A stretch of DNA of 64,000 bases, taken from Symbiodinium sp. CCMP2592 (taxonomy: Eukaryota; Sar; Dinophyceae; Suessiales; Symbiodiniaceae). The position numbers and the translations under genes are program-made. Positions 10,361 through 21,110 of the stretch are shown piece by piece. Location of the stretch: contig CAJNDT010006136.1 of NCBI GenBank assembly GCA_905221615.1, positions 1,404,501-1,468,500 of the forward strand, in the 5' to 3' direction. A model generated the notes under the pieces. That model was not told the DNA's origin, made no database searches, and saw nothing but the letters and a program-made list of their open reading frames with translations. Each line of letters opens with the position of its first letter. Position 1 is the first letter of the stretch.

Positions 10361-10429
10361 TTCATCTACGCCGGGCTCGTTTGCGGCACCCCGTTCGGTG
10401 CTCTCACCTTCTCCACAGATGCTTGTCAA
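10361..10429 (+). CDS. MFS transporter exon, TM5
   Basis: Acceptor CAAG, donor GTGAAG. Exactly 23 codons, phase 0 at both ends: FIYAGLVCGTPFGALTF then a polar end. The G-x-x-x-G-x-P-F-G pattern matches motif C/TM5 of DHA1 and SLC18-type transporters, which follows the RALQG helix. It joins in phase to the TM6 exon at 10688. CCCTAAA-type sequence lies before it and GGGTTTAGGG after the donor. Confidence 0.75.
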
Positions 10430-10687
10430 GTGAAGCTGTGGTGTGAGGGGTTTAGGGTCTGGGGTTTAGGATCGAGGATTGAAGGCTTCAGGTTTGAGGG
10501 TTCAAACATTGCTCGCCCCAAACAGATAGGCAAATACTACCTGTGCACAGAGATTCTTAGCGAAAGGGACGACAAGTCTTGTGAGCCCGTGCGTGGACAG
10601 ACTTCCCGGTCTGTCGCTCGGAAGTCGACACGTCCCTGCTTCAGGTAAGTTGCAGCCACAAGGATTGATGTCTTCTGGTGTGCCCAG

Positions 10688-10752
10688 GAGCCCTTTCTGC
10701 CTTTCCTATCGCTGGCTTTGGCCGAGCTGGTTCTTCTGACACCTGGCTGCTG
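10688..10752 (+). CDS. MFS transporter exon, TM6
   Basis: Acceptor GTGCCCAG, donor GTGTTT. The frame gives EPFLPFLSLALAELVLLTP, a TM6 helix that follows TM5 after a short loop, as in SLC18-like proteins. It enters at phase 0 from 10429 and leaves two bases, which the exon at 11491 completes to Trp. Confidence 0.75.
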
Positions 10753-11326
10753 GTGTTTAGTTTGCATGGCGGGGGTTTGAGCCAGACATACACTGCAGCA
10801 TTATTGCAGATAATCGGACAAGGGAGAGCTGTCGCTCGCGGCACGCTGCACATGACGCACGGGCGGTTACACAGCAGGCTTCGCAGGCGGATCAGGATGT
10901 GCGTGTCGTCCTCCTCTCCGTCATCAGCTTCGTCTCCTCATTGTACTGCCATCCTCATCCTCATCAGTCATCACCAGTGCTGCCGTCGTCTGAAACAGCT
11001 GCAACAGTACCTTCATCGTCGCGATCATGCCCCAGCAAAACAGTGACCAACATGGCAACAGTCATTACAAGAAATGGTCGGGAGAAGCTTCCCTTCGGTC
11101 ACTGCTCACGGCGATCACTAGCTTATCGCAACTCGGGACTTGACCACGGATACCATGCCCAACTGAGATGCATGATTGCCCTGGCTTGAAAAGTTCAAGA
11201 TATACTTCAATAGCATTGTTGTGCACCTGCACGAGCAATGCAGATATACATCCAGATAGCCTTGTTCCCGTTGCTATGCAATTTCAAGCCTTCTGCAACC
11301 GAATAGTTAACAAGCGCAGTCACCCC

Positions 11327-11442
11327 CACTTGGAGGTTCATGAGTAGTTATTTAGTTGGTTTTTCCAGTAGGATAACTATGCTTATAACCCATATTAGGG
11401 GACTTTTGAGTCCACTTATAACTACCCATGAACCTCCAAGCA
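11327..11442. mobile_element. MITE-like palindrome, family C
   Basis: Ends ACTTGGAGGTTCATGAGTAG and inverse, core GGATAACTATGCTTATAACC. Confidence 0.75.
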
Positions 11443-11490
11443 TGTTATTTGCTTCAGCAGAGCTTTAAACTTGTGCAGACCTCTTTCGAG

Positions 11491-11571
11491 GATAGCGATT
11501 TGGCTCAGCTGGGGCGGCCTCGAGGAAGAGAAGGTGCTGCGGGATCACTTGCGACGAATGGGGCTTAGGGT
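11491..11571 (+). CDS. MFS transporter exon, TM6-TM7 cytoplasmic loop
   Basis: Entering with one base after CGAG, the frame gives IAIWLSWGGLEEEKVLRDHL, a charged helix suited to the central loop of a 12-TM transporter, and the phase agrees with 10752. The donor is unclear: the exon runs into GGCTTAGGGTTTAGGG, where a GT inside the telomere-like tract is the nearest choice. Confidence 0.5.
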
Positions 11572-11600
11572 TTAGGGTTTGGGGTTTAGGGACTGGGTTA
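11563..11600 (+). repeat. Telomere-like tract, G-rich
   Basis: TTAGGGTTTAGGGTTTGGGG type, directly after the candidate exon. Confidence 0.65.
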
Positions 11601-12289
11601 AAGGTTTAGCAACATTCGCAGCCATACTTGGCAAACAGGACCTCCGGTAAAGTCCGGCAAAGATCAGCGAAACATGTGATATGGTGGAAGGTGGAACATG
11701 CCCCACCCAAAAGCCCCAGAAGCACCATCTTCGAATCCTGCAGAGAAGGATCTCGATTTGGATGGCTGGAACCTATGATTCCCGAGATCCGGTTGTAGGG
11801 GCCGACAAATTGTAATATTATTTATCAAGGTTTCCTAATACGAGTGCTGTATAGCACCCTTAGCCAGACCTTAACTTAAGCCCCGGCTTCGTACATTCCA
11901 GCCGCATGCTAAGGTCTTCGGCGCAATCGTATCGGCTCTTCAAAACGTGGCATCCCGTTCTGAGCCGAATTCGGTAAGGAAAATCAGCCCGCAAATTTGC
12001 CGCCGGGTCCGAGAAATCTAGAAATCTGCCAGCTTGGCACCCGAATCGCGGTATCTTTTCTGCCGGAACCTCCAAAGCTCTAGAATTCAACACTTCACGA
12101 AGTCGTCAAATCCAAGCTCAAATGTGCAACATCTCCCCCCCCAAACAAGCCTTCGTAGACCTAGTCGAGTGCCTAGTTGAAACCTTCAGCTTCACATCCT
12201 AAACCCGACGCCCCCAATGCTAATACCTAAACCCTGCCATATCTAGTCCCATGACCCTTCAAGTATACCCCCAACAAAGTAGAAGTAGA

Positions 12290-12372
12290 AGTAGTAGTAG
12301 TAGTAGTAATAATAATAATAGTAGTAGTAATAATAATAGTAGTAGTAGTAATAATAATAGTAGTAGTAGTAT
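12290..12372 (+). repeat. Trinucleotide repeat (TAG/TAA)
   Basis: Alternating blocks of GTA and ATA/AAT triplets; low-complexity, no coding sense. Confidence 0.85.
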
Positions 12373-12555
12373 GTGGTAGTCGGGAGCATGAGGAGCATGT
12401 AGTCGTGCCAGCGTAGTAGGAGCAGTAGAAGCAACTCGGTCTGATTTGAGGTTCAGGGTTTAGGGACCGCAGCAATGCACTGATTCACTTTGCAGCTTTT
12501 TGCTGAGACTAAGCAGAAGGATACAAGGTGATTTGGGATTTTGCATTTAGTACCC

Positions 12556-12660
12556 TTATGGGTGGCTGTCAAAATTACAGTCCCTTTTTGAGTCCTTAAT
12601 AAATACGGCACCGAATATTTAGGACCCCAAAACGGACCATAATTGTGACAACTACCCTTA
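12556..12660. mobile_element. MITE-like palindrome, family B
   Basis: GGGTGGCTGTCAAAATTACA and a degraded inverse; core ATACGGCACCGAATATTTAG. Confidence 0.7.
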
Positions 12661-12803
12661 TCATTTCCTCCTGCAAGTAAGCCGAAATCCAAGGCATTCT
12701 AAGTTTGAAGCGGGGCGGGGGGTCGGCAGCACAGGCCACGGAACCAGACACGGCTACATTCGTTGACGTGATGTATGACCGCGTGCACCTTGGACATAAA
12801 ACC

Positions 12804-12910
12804 CTAAGGCTCCATGTGCCCATATAGTAGGTACTTAGGCCTTAAAGGGGTCCCTATATAGTTTCTTTAAGGCCGAAGTACCTCCTAATTATATGTGTAC
12901 ATGGAGCCTT
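12804..12910. mobile_element. MITE-like palindrome, family I
   Basis: AAGGCTCCATGTGCCCATAT and inverse, with an inner GGCCTTAAAG repeat. Other copies at 43612 and 44605. Confidence 0.7.
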
Positions 12911-13082
12911 TGGGAAAATTATTCAATCAAGGGCTTCCATGCTGGGACAGTTCCAAGCCAAGGCCGCATGTGAGGTTTCTTTGCTTTCAGGTTTCAGGGC
13001 TTGTGGCGCGGTTGTTTTGGGCAGAAATGCTGAAGTGACTTCCATGCTCTCTTCGGTCCTTACATTAAACCCCATGACCCTC

Positions 13083-13640
13083 AAGACCTGACGTAAAACC
13101 CCTAAACCCTAAACCCCAAACCCTACCTTAAAGCTCCTGGACCCTCGTAGTGAGATCCCGGACCCTAGCCCCCAAAGCCGAAACCCTCCCCCAGAAAGCC
13201 CAAGACCCTCTTTGGAGCCTTAGGGTAAGCCCTAACCAAAATCCTAGAGCCGTTCGCGTAATCCCCAAGCCCGAAGACAGAACCTGACCTGAACCCTGAA
13301 CCAAAAGCCCTAAGCTTACCCAGAGGCTCCATAGTAGTTCCTTTTTGGTATTACCTTATAGGGTTCTACATATGAACCCCCAAAAGGAACTACTTTGGAG
13401 CCCTAAGCTTAAACCCCAAACCCGACACCTTTAGACAGAACCCTAGAGTAGGCCCCAACCTTAAACCCTAAACCGCAACCTGAAACCCTAACCCCCAGCC
13501 TTAGCCTAAACCCTAAACCTTCGACCCGATCAACCCTAAAGCCGACACCTTTACTTAGCCAGAACCTTAAGCCTTAAACCCCCTGAGCCCCAACCTTAAA
13601 CCGTAAACCCTAACCCTTAGAACCACTACACTTTAAAAAA
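13083..13640 (-). repeat. Degenerate CCCTAAA-type tracts interrupted by a MITE
   Basis: C-rich heptamer relics fill this stretch, with a family E palindrome at 13322-13404. No coding island seen. Confidence 0.6.
13322..13404. mobile_element. MITE-like palindrome, family E
   Basis: GGCTCCATAGTAGTTCCTTT and inverse GGAACTACTTTGGAGCC. Confidence 0.75.
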
Positions 13641-13657
13641 ATACATAACCTTACCCA

Positions 13658-13744
13658 TAGGCCCCAAAGTAGTTCCTTTTTGGGATTACCTAATAGGAAT
13701 CTATATATGAACCCCAAAACGGAGCTACTTTGGGGCCTCTGGGT
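13658..13744. mobile_element. MITE-like palindrome, family E
   Basis: GGCCCCAAAGTAGTTCCTTT and inverse, core GGAATCTATATATGAACC. Confidence 0.8.
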
Positions 13745-13781
13745 AGACCCGATAAATCCTAAACGCTGCAACTTCCATGAG

Positions 13782-13834
13782 GACCCTGAAGCCGATCCTG
13801 CTCGTCTCTCTACTTCTCATGTGGCTGGGACGAG
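13782..13834 (+). CDS. Weak candidate exon, hydrophobic
   Basis: One frame gives RTLKPILLVSLLLMWLG, which would suit TM7 of the transporter by position. No GT follows at the right place, and another frame is also open. G-rich telomere-like DNA follows. Confidence 0.25.
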
Positions 13835-13844
13835 ATATTAGGAT

Positions 13845-13908
13845 TTAGGGTTTAGGATTGGAGGGTTTAGGATTTAGGATTTAGGGTTTAGGGTTTAGGG
13901 TTTAGGGA
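13845..13908 (+). repeat. Telomere-like tract, G-rich
   Basis: ATTTAGGATTTAGGGTTTAGGG repeats in series. Confidence 0.75.
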
Positions 13909-15014
13909 CCTACCGTCTCTTGTGTAGTTTCGTATCTTGCGTTATCTTGTGGGAGCCTAATATCAAACCGCTTGAACAGACTACAATGGAGACTAGAGGT
14001 GGAGTTAATGGTCTTTGTGGGTCTTCCGGTCAGGGTATAGGATGGCAGGTGAAGTCTTAGAGTAAGGTTATGGTTGAGAGTTGTTGGTGTTGTGGCTGAC
14101 TTTTGTGTTTTGTTGAGCGGGGCGTCTAAGGATTTAGGTTGAGAGTTGAGGTGAAGGGCTCGTGGTTTAGGTTTAGGAGTTTAGGATTTCTTGTTTTTGG
14201 TTCAGCATGTAGGATTTCAGGATATTTCGGGTGCGTTTGTCCACATCCAAGCCAGGTTCACTGGAGCACTCCAGACAGTTACGCCTCGACTGATGCAAGA
14301 GGTCGCCTTTTTTGTTTGCAATATCGGTTCAGGTGGCTTTGGGGTTTCCCGGGGGGGGGACATGAATGAGGGCTGAGTGGTTCAGGATTTTGGTTGTGGG
14401 TAAGGGTGTAAACAGGTTTTGGGGTGCAGGCTTGAGGAGCTTGTGGGTTGGATTACTTATATAGAAGCCTCGATACAAGAAAACTGCGACCTTGCTATTC
14501 TACCTGGTATGTCCTCCAATGGCCAGCCCGGAACCTGAAGGTCCGACCCGCAGGGGGCCTGCAGTAAAGCAGAACCGTAGCCGAACCTGCCACCTCGAAC
14601 CACAAACGCTGAACCCCAACTGAAGGGCCGCAGGGCGCTCGTGTTATCAGATAAGGCCCCAGTTTGGGGATTTGGGTATTTCAAGGAGAATTCTGCTGTA
14701 TGAAAAGAGGGCTTGCATGGATCGCGTAAGCTTCGTCTAAAGGCATCGGGCTGTCGGGTTTCAGGGTTTGCGGTTTGAAACCGTCTTTGAATCCGTTGCT
14801 GTGCTTTGCGTCTTAAGCTCGCATCGTTGCTGGCATCATCTTTGGTAGATTCAATATGTAGTGTTTCGTCAGTGGGCGTCCATAGTGCTATCATGAGTGT
14901 TGAGTTGCTACTGCAATTTCATTCTCGACATCATTCGAACCAGTGCCACTGCAGCTGCAACCAACACTCTATTGACAATGCACCCACACCCTAAACCGAA
15001 ACCCTTTGTCGCAG
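13909..15014. other. Intron-like stretch, no firm feature
   Basis: Scattered GGGTTTAGG relics and unassigned unique sequence. An open stretch at 14240-14350 is compositionally plausible but has no splice support. Confidence 0.35.
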
Positions 15015-15138
15015 TATTCGCGGTGTTCAACGCAACCCTCTGCATGTTTCCGTCGTTTCGCAAGCGCAGGATTACAATTTCACTGTGGTCATGTCTGGCA
15101 TGGCGTGGATGTTTCAGACCTGGCCCTCTGTGTTCCTA
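15015..15138 (+). CDS. MFS transporter exon, TM7 region
   Basis: Acceptor TTGTCGCAG, donor GTTGCT. The frame opens IRGVQRNPLHVSVVSQAQ and runs into a hydrophobic segment (FTVVMSGMAWMFQTWPSVFL) suited to TM7. It leaves phase 0 and joins in phase to 15210. CCCTAAACCGAAACCC lies before the acceptor. The assignment to TM7 rests on order and hydrophobicity only. Confidence 0.5.
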
Positions 15139-15209
15139 GTTGCTGAGCTGCATTTTTACTGATTCCTGTTCAGGGATTCAGCTTTGGGTGCTTAAGCTTA
15201 AGTGTGCAG

Positions 15210-15313
15210 CTAGCTCGAAGTATTCAGTTGAGGTCACGGAAGAAGTCGCTCAGTAGCACCGACCTGACCGACCTGCCCTCAAGAGCAAGACCTTGGTCAT
15301 TGTTAAACTGTAG
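15210..15313 (+). CDS. Candidate exon, basic loop of the MFS transporter
   Basis: Acceptor GTGTGCAG, donor GTTTTG. Phase 0 start agrees with 15138. It encodes a basic, Ser-rich stretch (SIQLRSRKKSLSSTDLTDL), plausible as a cytoplasmic loop. Its exit phase does not match the exon at 16173, so a further exon or another boundary is needed. Confidence 0.4.
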
Positions 15314-15639
15314 GTTTTGCTTGGTAGTGCTCAGGGTTTGCTGCCGGCCGGAACCATCTTGTACGGCTGAGGGCCAGATTCCCTGTACCCGAATTACCTC
15401 TACCGCATAATGCGCCCTTTCTTACACAATTCAAAACATGTCCCTATCCACACTCTAAGCCCTACACTCTACACGCCTACACCCCTGGATAAACCCAATC
15501 TTGTACAAAACTTGAACCCCTTTACCCAATGTAAATCCCGAACCCCGCCCTGAACAGGCCTGATGAACTTTCTACCCCATGAATACCCCAGCTTATACGA
15601 ATACTGTCAAGTTTTGCATTGAAAGGCTTGGCAACCCCT

Positions 15640-15712
15640 CAACCTCAAACCCTAAACCCCCAAACCCTCATCCCCAAAACCCTAAACCCTCAACCTCAAA
15701 CCCTAAACCGGC
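15640..15712 (-). repeat. Telomere-like tract, C-rich
   Basis: AAACCCTAAACCCCCAAACCC units with AACCTCAAACCCT variants. Confidence 0.7.
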
Positions 15713-16172
15713 CCAGCCATGGGAGTTCATGACATCAGGCTTCAGGAGTCAGGGTTTCATGAGATTCCTGATATATTCTCTGTCGTAGGCTTGCTAGGGT
15801 CGGGAGCTGTTTCGGGGGTTTGTTGGGTTTAGGATTTCTGGTCGCACCTCAGAGCCACTGTTTCTCCTTTTTTGGCTCAGGCCATCCGTCCCCGACCCGC
15901 ACATCTGTAAGCCTCGAGCTCAAGCCCCAGAGGCTCCGCAGCTCCTGTATACATCGTAAACGTCATCCCGAGCTTCTGCACGCCCAAGGGGCACCTTGAG
16001 TTTGAAGTCACGGTTGGAAAAAACACCTCGAATTTCAGCATCCTTCGACCGACGGCGCGTAGATCCCATCCCTAAACCTTCAGCTACCTTGTGCTGCCGA
16101 GATCCTTCAACCTCGAAGCTTTGCAGACATGGCACTCCTGACCCCGAAAGGGCAAATGGTCAAAGCCCTAAG

Positions 16173-16265
16173 GTCTTTGCTTTGGGTCCCGTCGCCCGCT
16201 TCATCGGCTTTCCATTGCTGATGGTGGGCTCGCTGGTCGTGGCAGGCGTTGATGGTGCTTCATGG
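16173..16265 (+). CDS. MFS transporter exon, TM8
   Basis: Acceptor CCCTAAG, donor GTTGAG, 31 codons in phase 0: FALGPVARFIGFPLLMVGSL followed by VVAGVDGASW. A Gly-Pro plus Arg at the helix start followed by a long hydrophobic run fits TM8 of a DHA1 transporter. It joins in phase to the exon at 18414. Confidence 0.65.
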
Positions 16266-16411
16266 GTTGAGCGCACTATAGGTTTCTACTGGCTAAGGTG
16301 CCCTAAACCCTAAACCCTAAACCGTGCTGGACTTTAGAACTCCACTTTGAGAGGGTCGTTTTTGTTGGGGCTCTTGAGGCTTTGGGGCATTTGGGGATCA
16401 GGAGTTCATGA

Positions 16412-16556
16412 GTATTTCATAGGGATCCTTAGGGGTGTAGGGGGAGGGGGGGTAGGGGGCCTTAAGGCCCATAATAAGGACTAATAAGGCCTATTTAAGG
16501 AAATATAGTCCCCTACACCCCTCCCCCCTACACCCCTAAGGATCCCTATGAGTATT
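16412..16556. mobile_element. MITE-like palindrome, family O
   Basis: CATAGGGATCCTTAGGGGTG then a G-run, and a long perfect inverse ending GGATCCCTATG. About 60-bp arms. Confidence 0.75.
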
Positions 16557-16624
16557 GGGGTTCGTGGTTCGGGGTTCATTTAGGGCCTTGGGTTTAGGAG
16601 ACTGGGCGGGTTGGAATCCTAGTG

Positions 16625-16822
16625 GTCGAGGAGGTAACCTTTAACCTTTTTGGGGTAGTATAGGCCCCAAAGTAGTTCCTTTTTGGGGTTACCTAATAGG
16701 AATCTATATATGAACCCCCAAAAAGGAGCTACTTTGGGGCCTCTGGGTAGTCCCTATATAACCCCTATATACCCAAAAAAGGAGATTTTTAGTTCCCCAT
16801 GATACCCGACAAGTAGGGAATG
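16625..16822. mobile_element. Family F palindrome carrying a nested family E element
   Basis: Outer arm AACCTTTAACCTTTTTGGGG pairs with CCCAAAAAAGGAGATTTTTAG and TTCCCCATGATACCCGACAA, as in the unnested copy at 46990-47110. A family E palindrome (16660-16748) sits inside. Confidence 0.55.
16660..16748. mobile_element. MITE-like palindrome, family E (nested)
   Basis: GGCCCCAAAGTAGTTCCTTT and inverse, nearly identical to the copy at 13658-13744. Confidence 0.8.
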
Positions 16823-16849
16823 GAGTACCAGGATCGAAAGCCACTCGGG

Positions 16850-17062
16850 GCGGTTCGGGGACTAAGAGGGTCTTTAGGGGACTTAGTAACTAGGTAGTAA
16901 GTAGACTTAGTAAGTAGGTCCTTTAAAGGGCTCTATAGGGGTACTATAGGGTTTAGGGTTTAGGGTTCAGGGGCTTAGTAAGTAGGTAGTAAGTAGACTT
17001 AGAAGTACCCTAAAAGGGACCCTAATTGGGGATATGGTACTTATAAGTCCCTAAAATAACTT
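16850..17062. mobile_element. Degenerate family D palindrome
   Basis: GGGGACTTAGTAA and TAGGTAGTAAGTAGACTTAG blocks occur in duplicate with a telomere-like insertion near 16948-16970. Confidence 0.5.
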
Positions 17063-17288
17063 ACTTAGCCTATTGGAGAACTTTAAACTTTTTGGCTTCA
17101 TATATTTGGTCTAGCTGAAAAAGTTTGAACTTTGTTTGGGCCTGGTTATTGGAGAAGAGAGATAACCAGTCACTAAGCCCCCCGACCCTCCAAGGAGTTC
17201 TCCTCAGAGATGCGAGGTTCGCTTTGAAGATTCGAGGATTGAATCTGAGGGCTTCGTGGTTCGAGGTCAAGAGAGCTTAATGTTGGGG

Positions 17289-17397
17289 CTTAAATAATAA
17301 ATACCTATACCATAATTCTGGGGGTTCCTTTCTATAACCAATTCTAGTATAATGGGCCCCAAAACCCTACTATGATGATTAAGGCCCCTATATTACG
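17289..17397. mobile_element. MITE-like palindrome, family K
   Basis: TAATAAATACCTATACCATA with GGGGGTTCC and an inverse ending TTAAGGCCCCTATA; like the copy at 48336. Confidence 0.6.
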
Positions 17398-17813
17398 TCA
17401 GGATTTAAACACCCTAAACCCTCAACGCCCTTTAAAGTTCAAAACCCTAGATCCTAAAGACCACTAATTGGGCCGAGGTGATTCAAAGGCAGCATCTTGG
17501 GTTGGGAGTTTCTTCAAGGTAGGAGTTCTTGTATTCAGAAGGAAGGAAGGATCATCGCCTTTGGGATCTACACCAGCATTCCTTAAACCCTAAGCCCCCT
17601 AAGCAATAAACCCTAAAATTCCCTAAACCCTAAACCCTATATAAATCAGGTCCCCTACTGAAAACCGCTGTCACCTAGCCCAGAGCGGAGGCTGCGAGAA
17701 CCAGACCCGCATCCATGGGGCTCCTCCTTATCAGAAGGGTTCCAATATCCCTTTTTTAGGAATACCTAGGGTTGCCTCAAGGGATCCATAAGGGATCTTT
17801 ACGGTTTAGGGTT

Positions 17814-17903
17814 CCCGGCGACTCCAATATCCCTGGACTAAGGAATACACCGCAAGTCAGACATCTACTTCAAGGTATATTCCTTCATGTTGGAGTCTCT
17901 GGC
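17814..17903. mobile_element. MITE-like palindrome, family A
   Basis: GGCGACTCCAATATCCCTGG with an inverse GTTGGAGTCTCTGG; a partial third arm lies at 17738-17770. Confidence 0.6.
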
Positions 17904-18094
17904 TAGTATATTATATCCCAACAAGCTGATTCCAATGGTGGTTAAGCGGCCATGTTAGGTGACTCGTGGCCCTTGCAAGGCTTACCATGTGCGACCATAA
18001 CCTACTGTTTTGTAGGCATTTATTCTACGCCCTAATGTAGAATTTACAATAAGGACCCTACCCAAACAAGCAGGCTTTGGTAGTTGAAGGTAGC

Positions 18095-18385
18095 CCTAAG
18101 CGTCCCAATGACCCCATAATTAGGTACTCGGTTATAGGATAGTAGTTTTGTAGGTTGCTAGTTTGATGAGTGTTTGATAGTTAGGTATGGGGACCCTTAG
18201 AATAGGGCTTGGAATTACCTGGAGCTGCTTCACAAAAGCCTTCGAAAGTTGCATGCCAAAAGCCCACAGTATAACATCAGGGATACCTTAAGGGTCCAAG
18301 TACCTCATAATCATATACTCTCTCAAATACTAACCTATTTAACTACCATCCTAAACGCGAGTACCCAATTATTGGGGTCCTTTGG
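18095..18385. mobile_element. Long palindrome, family Q
   Basis: ATTAGGTACTCGGTTATAGG near 18118 pairs with CGCGAGTACCCAATTATTGG near 18360, with about 200 bp between. Related arms at 32498-32585 and 49955-50040. Confidence 0.5.
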
Positions 18386-18413
18386 ACCCGTGGGGATAGA
18401 GTCTCGGGTTTAG

Positions 18414-18496
18414 CTGCTGGTCTTTGGCCTTCCCTCTGCGTTGCTCTGTGCGTGCCAGGGCTTGCCGCCATGCTCGCCAGAGAAGGCACAACGAAT
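18414..18496 (+). CDS. MFS transporter exon, TM9
   Basis: Acceptor GTTTAG, donor GTGAGG. The frame gives LLVFGLPSALLCACQGL and a polar end (PPCSPEKAQR). Phase 0 entry agrees with 16265, and its two-base exit agrees with 19534. The acceptor lies inside a GGGTTTAG unit, so a telomere-type heptamer appears to provide the AG. G-rich tracts follow the donor. Confidence 0.65.
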
Positions 18497-18519
18497 GTGA
18501 GGGCTTTAAGGTCTCTGCG

Positions 18520-18815
18520 GGGTGTCGGTTTCAGGGATTTAGGGGTTGAGGGTGTCGTTTTTAGGGATTTAGGGATGTTTTAAGGATTTAGGGATTGGGG
18601 TGTCGGTTTTAGGGTTTAGCGTTTAAAGCCAAATTTCCTGGATTTTGGGGTGGGCGTTTTGGGTGACAAATTCTGTTCATAGAATAGCGTTTTTATGAGG
18701 CCGGAGGGCCGATCTCGAGGTCCCTTCCATTTAGGGATTGAGGGGATTTAGGGATTGAGGGTGCGTTTTTTCGGGATTTAGGGACTGGGGTGTCGGTTTT
18801 AGGGATTTGGGGGGG
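18520..18815 (+). repeat. Degenerate TTTAGGG tract
   Basis: GGGATTTAGGGATTGGGGTGTCGG units recur about every 30-40 bp. Confidence 0.55.
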
Positions 18816-19059
18816 GCAATAGACCGACAGGCGATTGAGGCTGGCAGGGTTGAGGTTTCTGGGTGGACGTTGAGAATGGCGTGTAGACTGTCGGGTATTC
18901 GTCGAAAGTGCCCATGCACCTGTCAATGTCGCGCTCCAGGCGTCAGCATCATTCAGCATCTTATTACGGTGGATTTCCAAAGTTGCTCAAAGCAATGCAG
19001 AGAAAGCGAGGTGGGACCAGCTGCACTCTAGATGTTTCATCTAAGCCCTTAACTCTATA

Positions 19060-19166
19060 ATGTAGGAACCTGATTAAGAAACCTGGGCCTTTGTTAGAGT
19101 TCCTTGTATGAGTCCTACTAGTTGGGGGTTATAGGCCCAGGTTTTCTTAATCAGGTTCCTACATGA
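19060..19166. mobile_element. MITE-like palindrome, family G
   Basis: TGTAGGAACCTGATTAAGAA and a nearly perfect inverse. Confidence 0.8.
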
Positions 19167-19533
19167 TGCTCTGAATCCGAATACGGAGCCAGAGACTCGA
19201 GTAACCTCAGGCTTTCGAGTAACACCTATCCGTCTGCACTACACTAACAGTATGCTTCTACGTCCTGACCCCAAGTCCCGGGAAGACAACCTCGGAGTCC
19301 TAAGTATTCACAGGAAACCCATAAGGCCCATAAGCCTCTCAGTCCACACTTGCACGTACAAGGATCACTGACCAAAGGTGCTAAATGTAGCTAAACCATG
19401 ACATCCAGGAATAAGAAGGACTAGAAACGGCAGCAGAAGCTGGCTGCTACTCCCAATTATGCTATATATTTGCTAGCAGTGTCTAGAAAACGATGTTACC
19501 AGTCACAACCACAATACCCATTGCAAGTATTAG

Positions 19534-19653
19534 AGATGGGCGATCAGGCTCCCTGGGAGTGCTAATCCTCGAACTCTTCTTCTCGGGCGTCGCGGCTGGC
19601 TGTACGCAGCTCGGTCGGCAGCTTTCCGAGACAGCGAAACCCTACCTTTGTTG
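19534..19653 (+). CDS. MFS transporter exon, TM10
   Basis: Acceptor TATTAG, donor GTGAAG. Entering with one base, the frame gives GSLGVLILELFFSGVAAGC then TQLGRQLSETAKPYLC. It fits the helix and following loop of TM10 in DHA1 transporters. Both its phases match the neighbours at 18496 and 22781. Confidence 0.65.
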
Positions 19654-20330
19654 GTGAAGGTTTGGGGTTCAGGGTTACAGATTTCGGTTAACGCTTCAAG
19701 ATCTTGGGCAAATACTTACCGTAAGTTAGTACTGTAGAACCTGAGCGTTGGAATAAGTTCCCCAAGCAATTTTTGTATGCGTGTACTGTAAGGTACAGCT
19801 AAGAAATAAAGTCATAGCCTTAGGCATACCTTCTGTGGGTCAGTGCGACTGAAAAACTAGGTTTTGGTCTCCCGTGGCGCCCATCTGCCGAGGAATAGCG
19901 TCGTTCCAAGGATGCTCGAGGACCATGGGCATACTTCTTTGGGAGTTCGGATTAGGGGGGACACTCGGGGATATAGACCCTCTCAATGAGGTCCCTTTTA
20001 AGAGAGCCAGAAGTAGGGTTCGGAAGGAGTGCCCTTTCAGGGGTATCCCTCATCATGCTACGCACTCTTTAAGGCTTTTAGTTAAGGACGCCTTCTGTTG
20101 ACATTTCTAATCATCTTCGTCGCCGGCTCAACTGTAGTGGTCATCACCATGACCAGCTCCACCAACAGCCTCTCCCATACCGCCATGCATGGTCACCACC
20201 ATCATTATCGTGTTATCATCGTCGTCAGCATCTGGGCGTTGGGGAGGAACAGCCATGACAGCACCAAACGAATGGGCGTTGGGGAGGGGGGGGGGTTTTG
20301 ATTGTAGTTATTTAAGCTCACTCACAGAAA

Positions 20331-20447
20331 CTACTTGGAGGTTCATGGGTAGTTATAAGTAGGGTTATAAGTAAGGCAACTATACTTGGAACTCATATTA
20401 GGGGACTTTTAGCCCCACTTATAACTACCCCATGAACCTCCGAGTAT
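20331..20447. mobile_element. MITE-like palindrome, family C
   Basis: TACTTGGAGGTTCATGGGTA and inverse TACCCCATGAACCTCCGAGT. Confidence 0.8.
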
Positions 20448-20619
20448 TGGGTTCCAAGCAGGCCGACCCTTCGAGCGAGGGCGAGGGCGGGTTGTGAGAC
20501 AACGACTGACTGAGAGGTTTCGGGCAACGGGGAGGGTTTGAATCAGAGGAGCTTCTCGTATCCTTAGGTAACAAGATGCCCGAGCGCTATAGGCTACAGC
20601 ATTAGTGTATAATAAACGG

Positions 20620-20700
20620 CGCTTGATCTCATGCCCTTAAGGTGAGATAAGGGATCCTAGCACTAATCCTCCCAAGCTCACGCTCCAACTTTCAGGGATT
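20620..20700. repeat. Fragment of palindrome family J
   Basis: GGGATCCTAGCACTAATCCT and CCAACTTTC match the element at 58069; the other arm is lost. Confidence 0.5.
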
Positions 20701-20856
20701 CGCTAAAGCCCGTAGAGGAACTGTCTGACATCCCCCCTATAGATACCTTATCGTACCCTTATATTTTTATGGATCCATTGAAAGGAACCCTTAAGTAACC
20801 CTGGGTTCGCGATAAACCTTCACCAGTAGGGACCAGACATGGATCTCCCACCCTCA

Positions 20857-20973
20857 CTACTTGCAGGTTCATGGGTAGTTATAAGTTGGGTTATAAGTCC
20901 CCTAATGTGGGTTATAGGTATAGGTACCCTACTTATAACCCTACTTATAGCCACCCATGAACCTCCAAGTACA
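20857..20973. mobile_element. MITE-like palindrome, family C
   Basis: TACTTGCAGGTTCATGGGTA and inverse; nearly perfect. Confidence 0.8.
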
Positions 20974-21021
20974 GCCTCTCAGGACGTAAGCAAGCGCCGG
21001 TGGGGCGATGAAAAGAAGGCA

Positions 21022-21110
21022 CGGGTTTGGGGTTCAGGGTTTAGGGTTTAGGGCTTATAGAGTTTGGGGTCAAGGGTTTAGAGTTTAGGGTTTAGGGTTT
21101 GGGGTTGCTC
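21022..21110 (+). repeat. Telomere-like tract, G-rich
   Basis: GTTCAGGGTTTAGGGTTTAG and variants. Confidence 0.65.

Noticed and set aside
10526..10644. Island with GTAAGT donor between TM5 and TM6
   Set aside because: TM5 and TM6 exons join in phase without it, and its length would break the frame; probably intronic.
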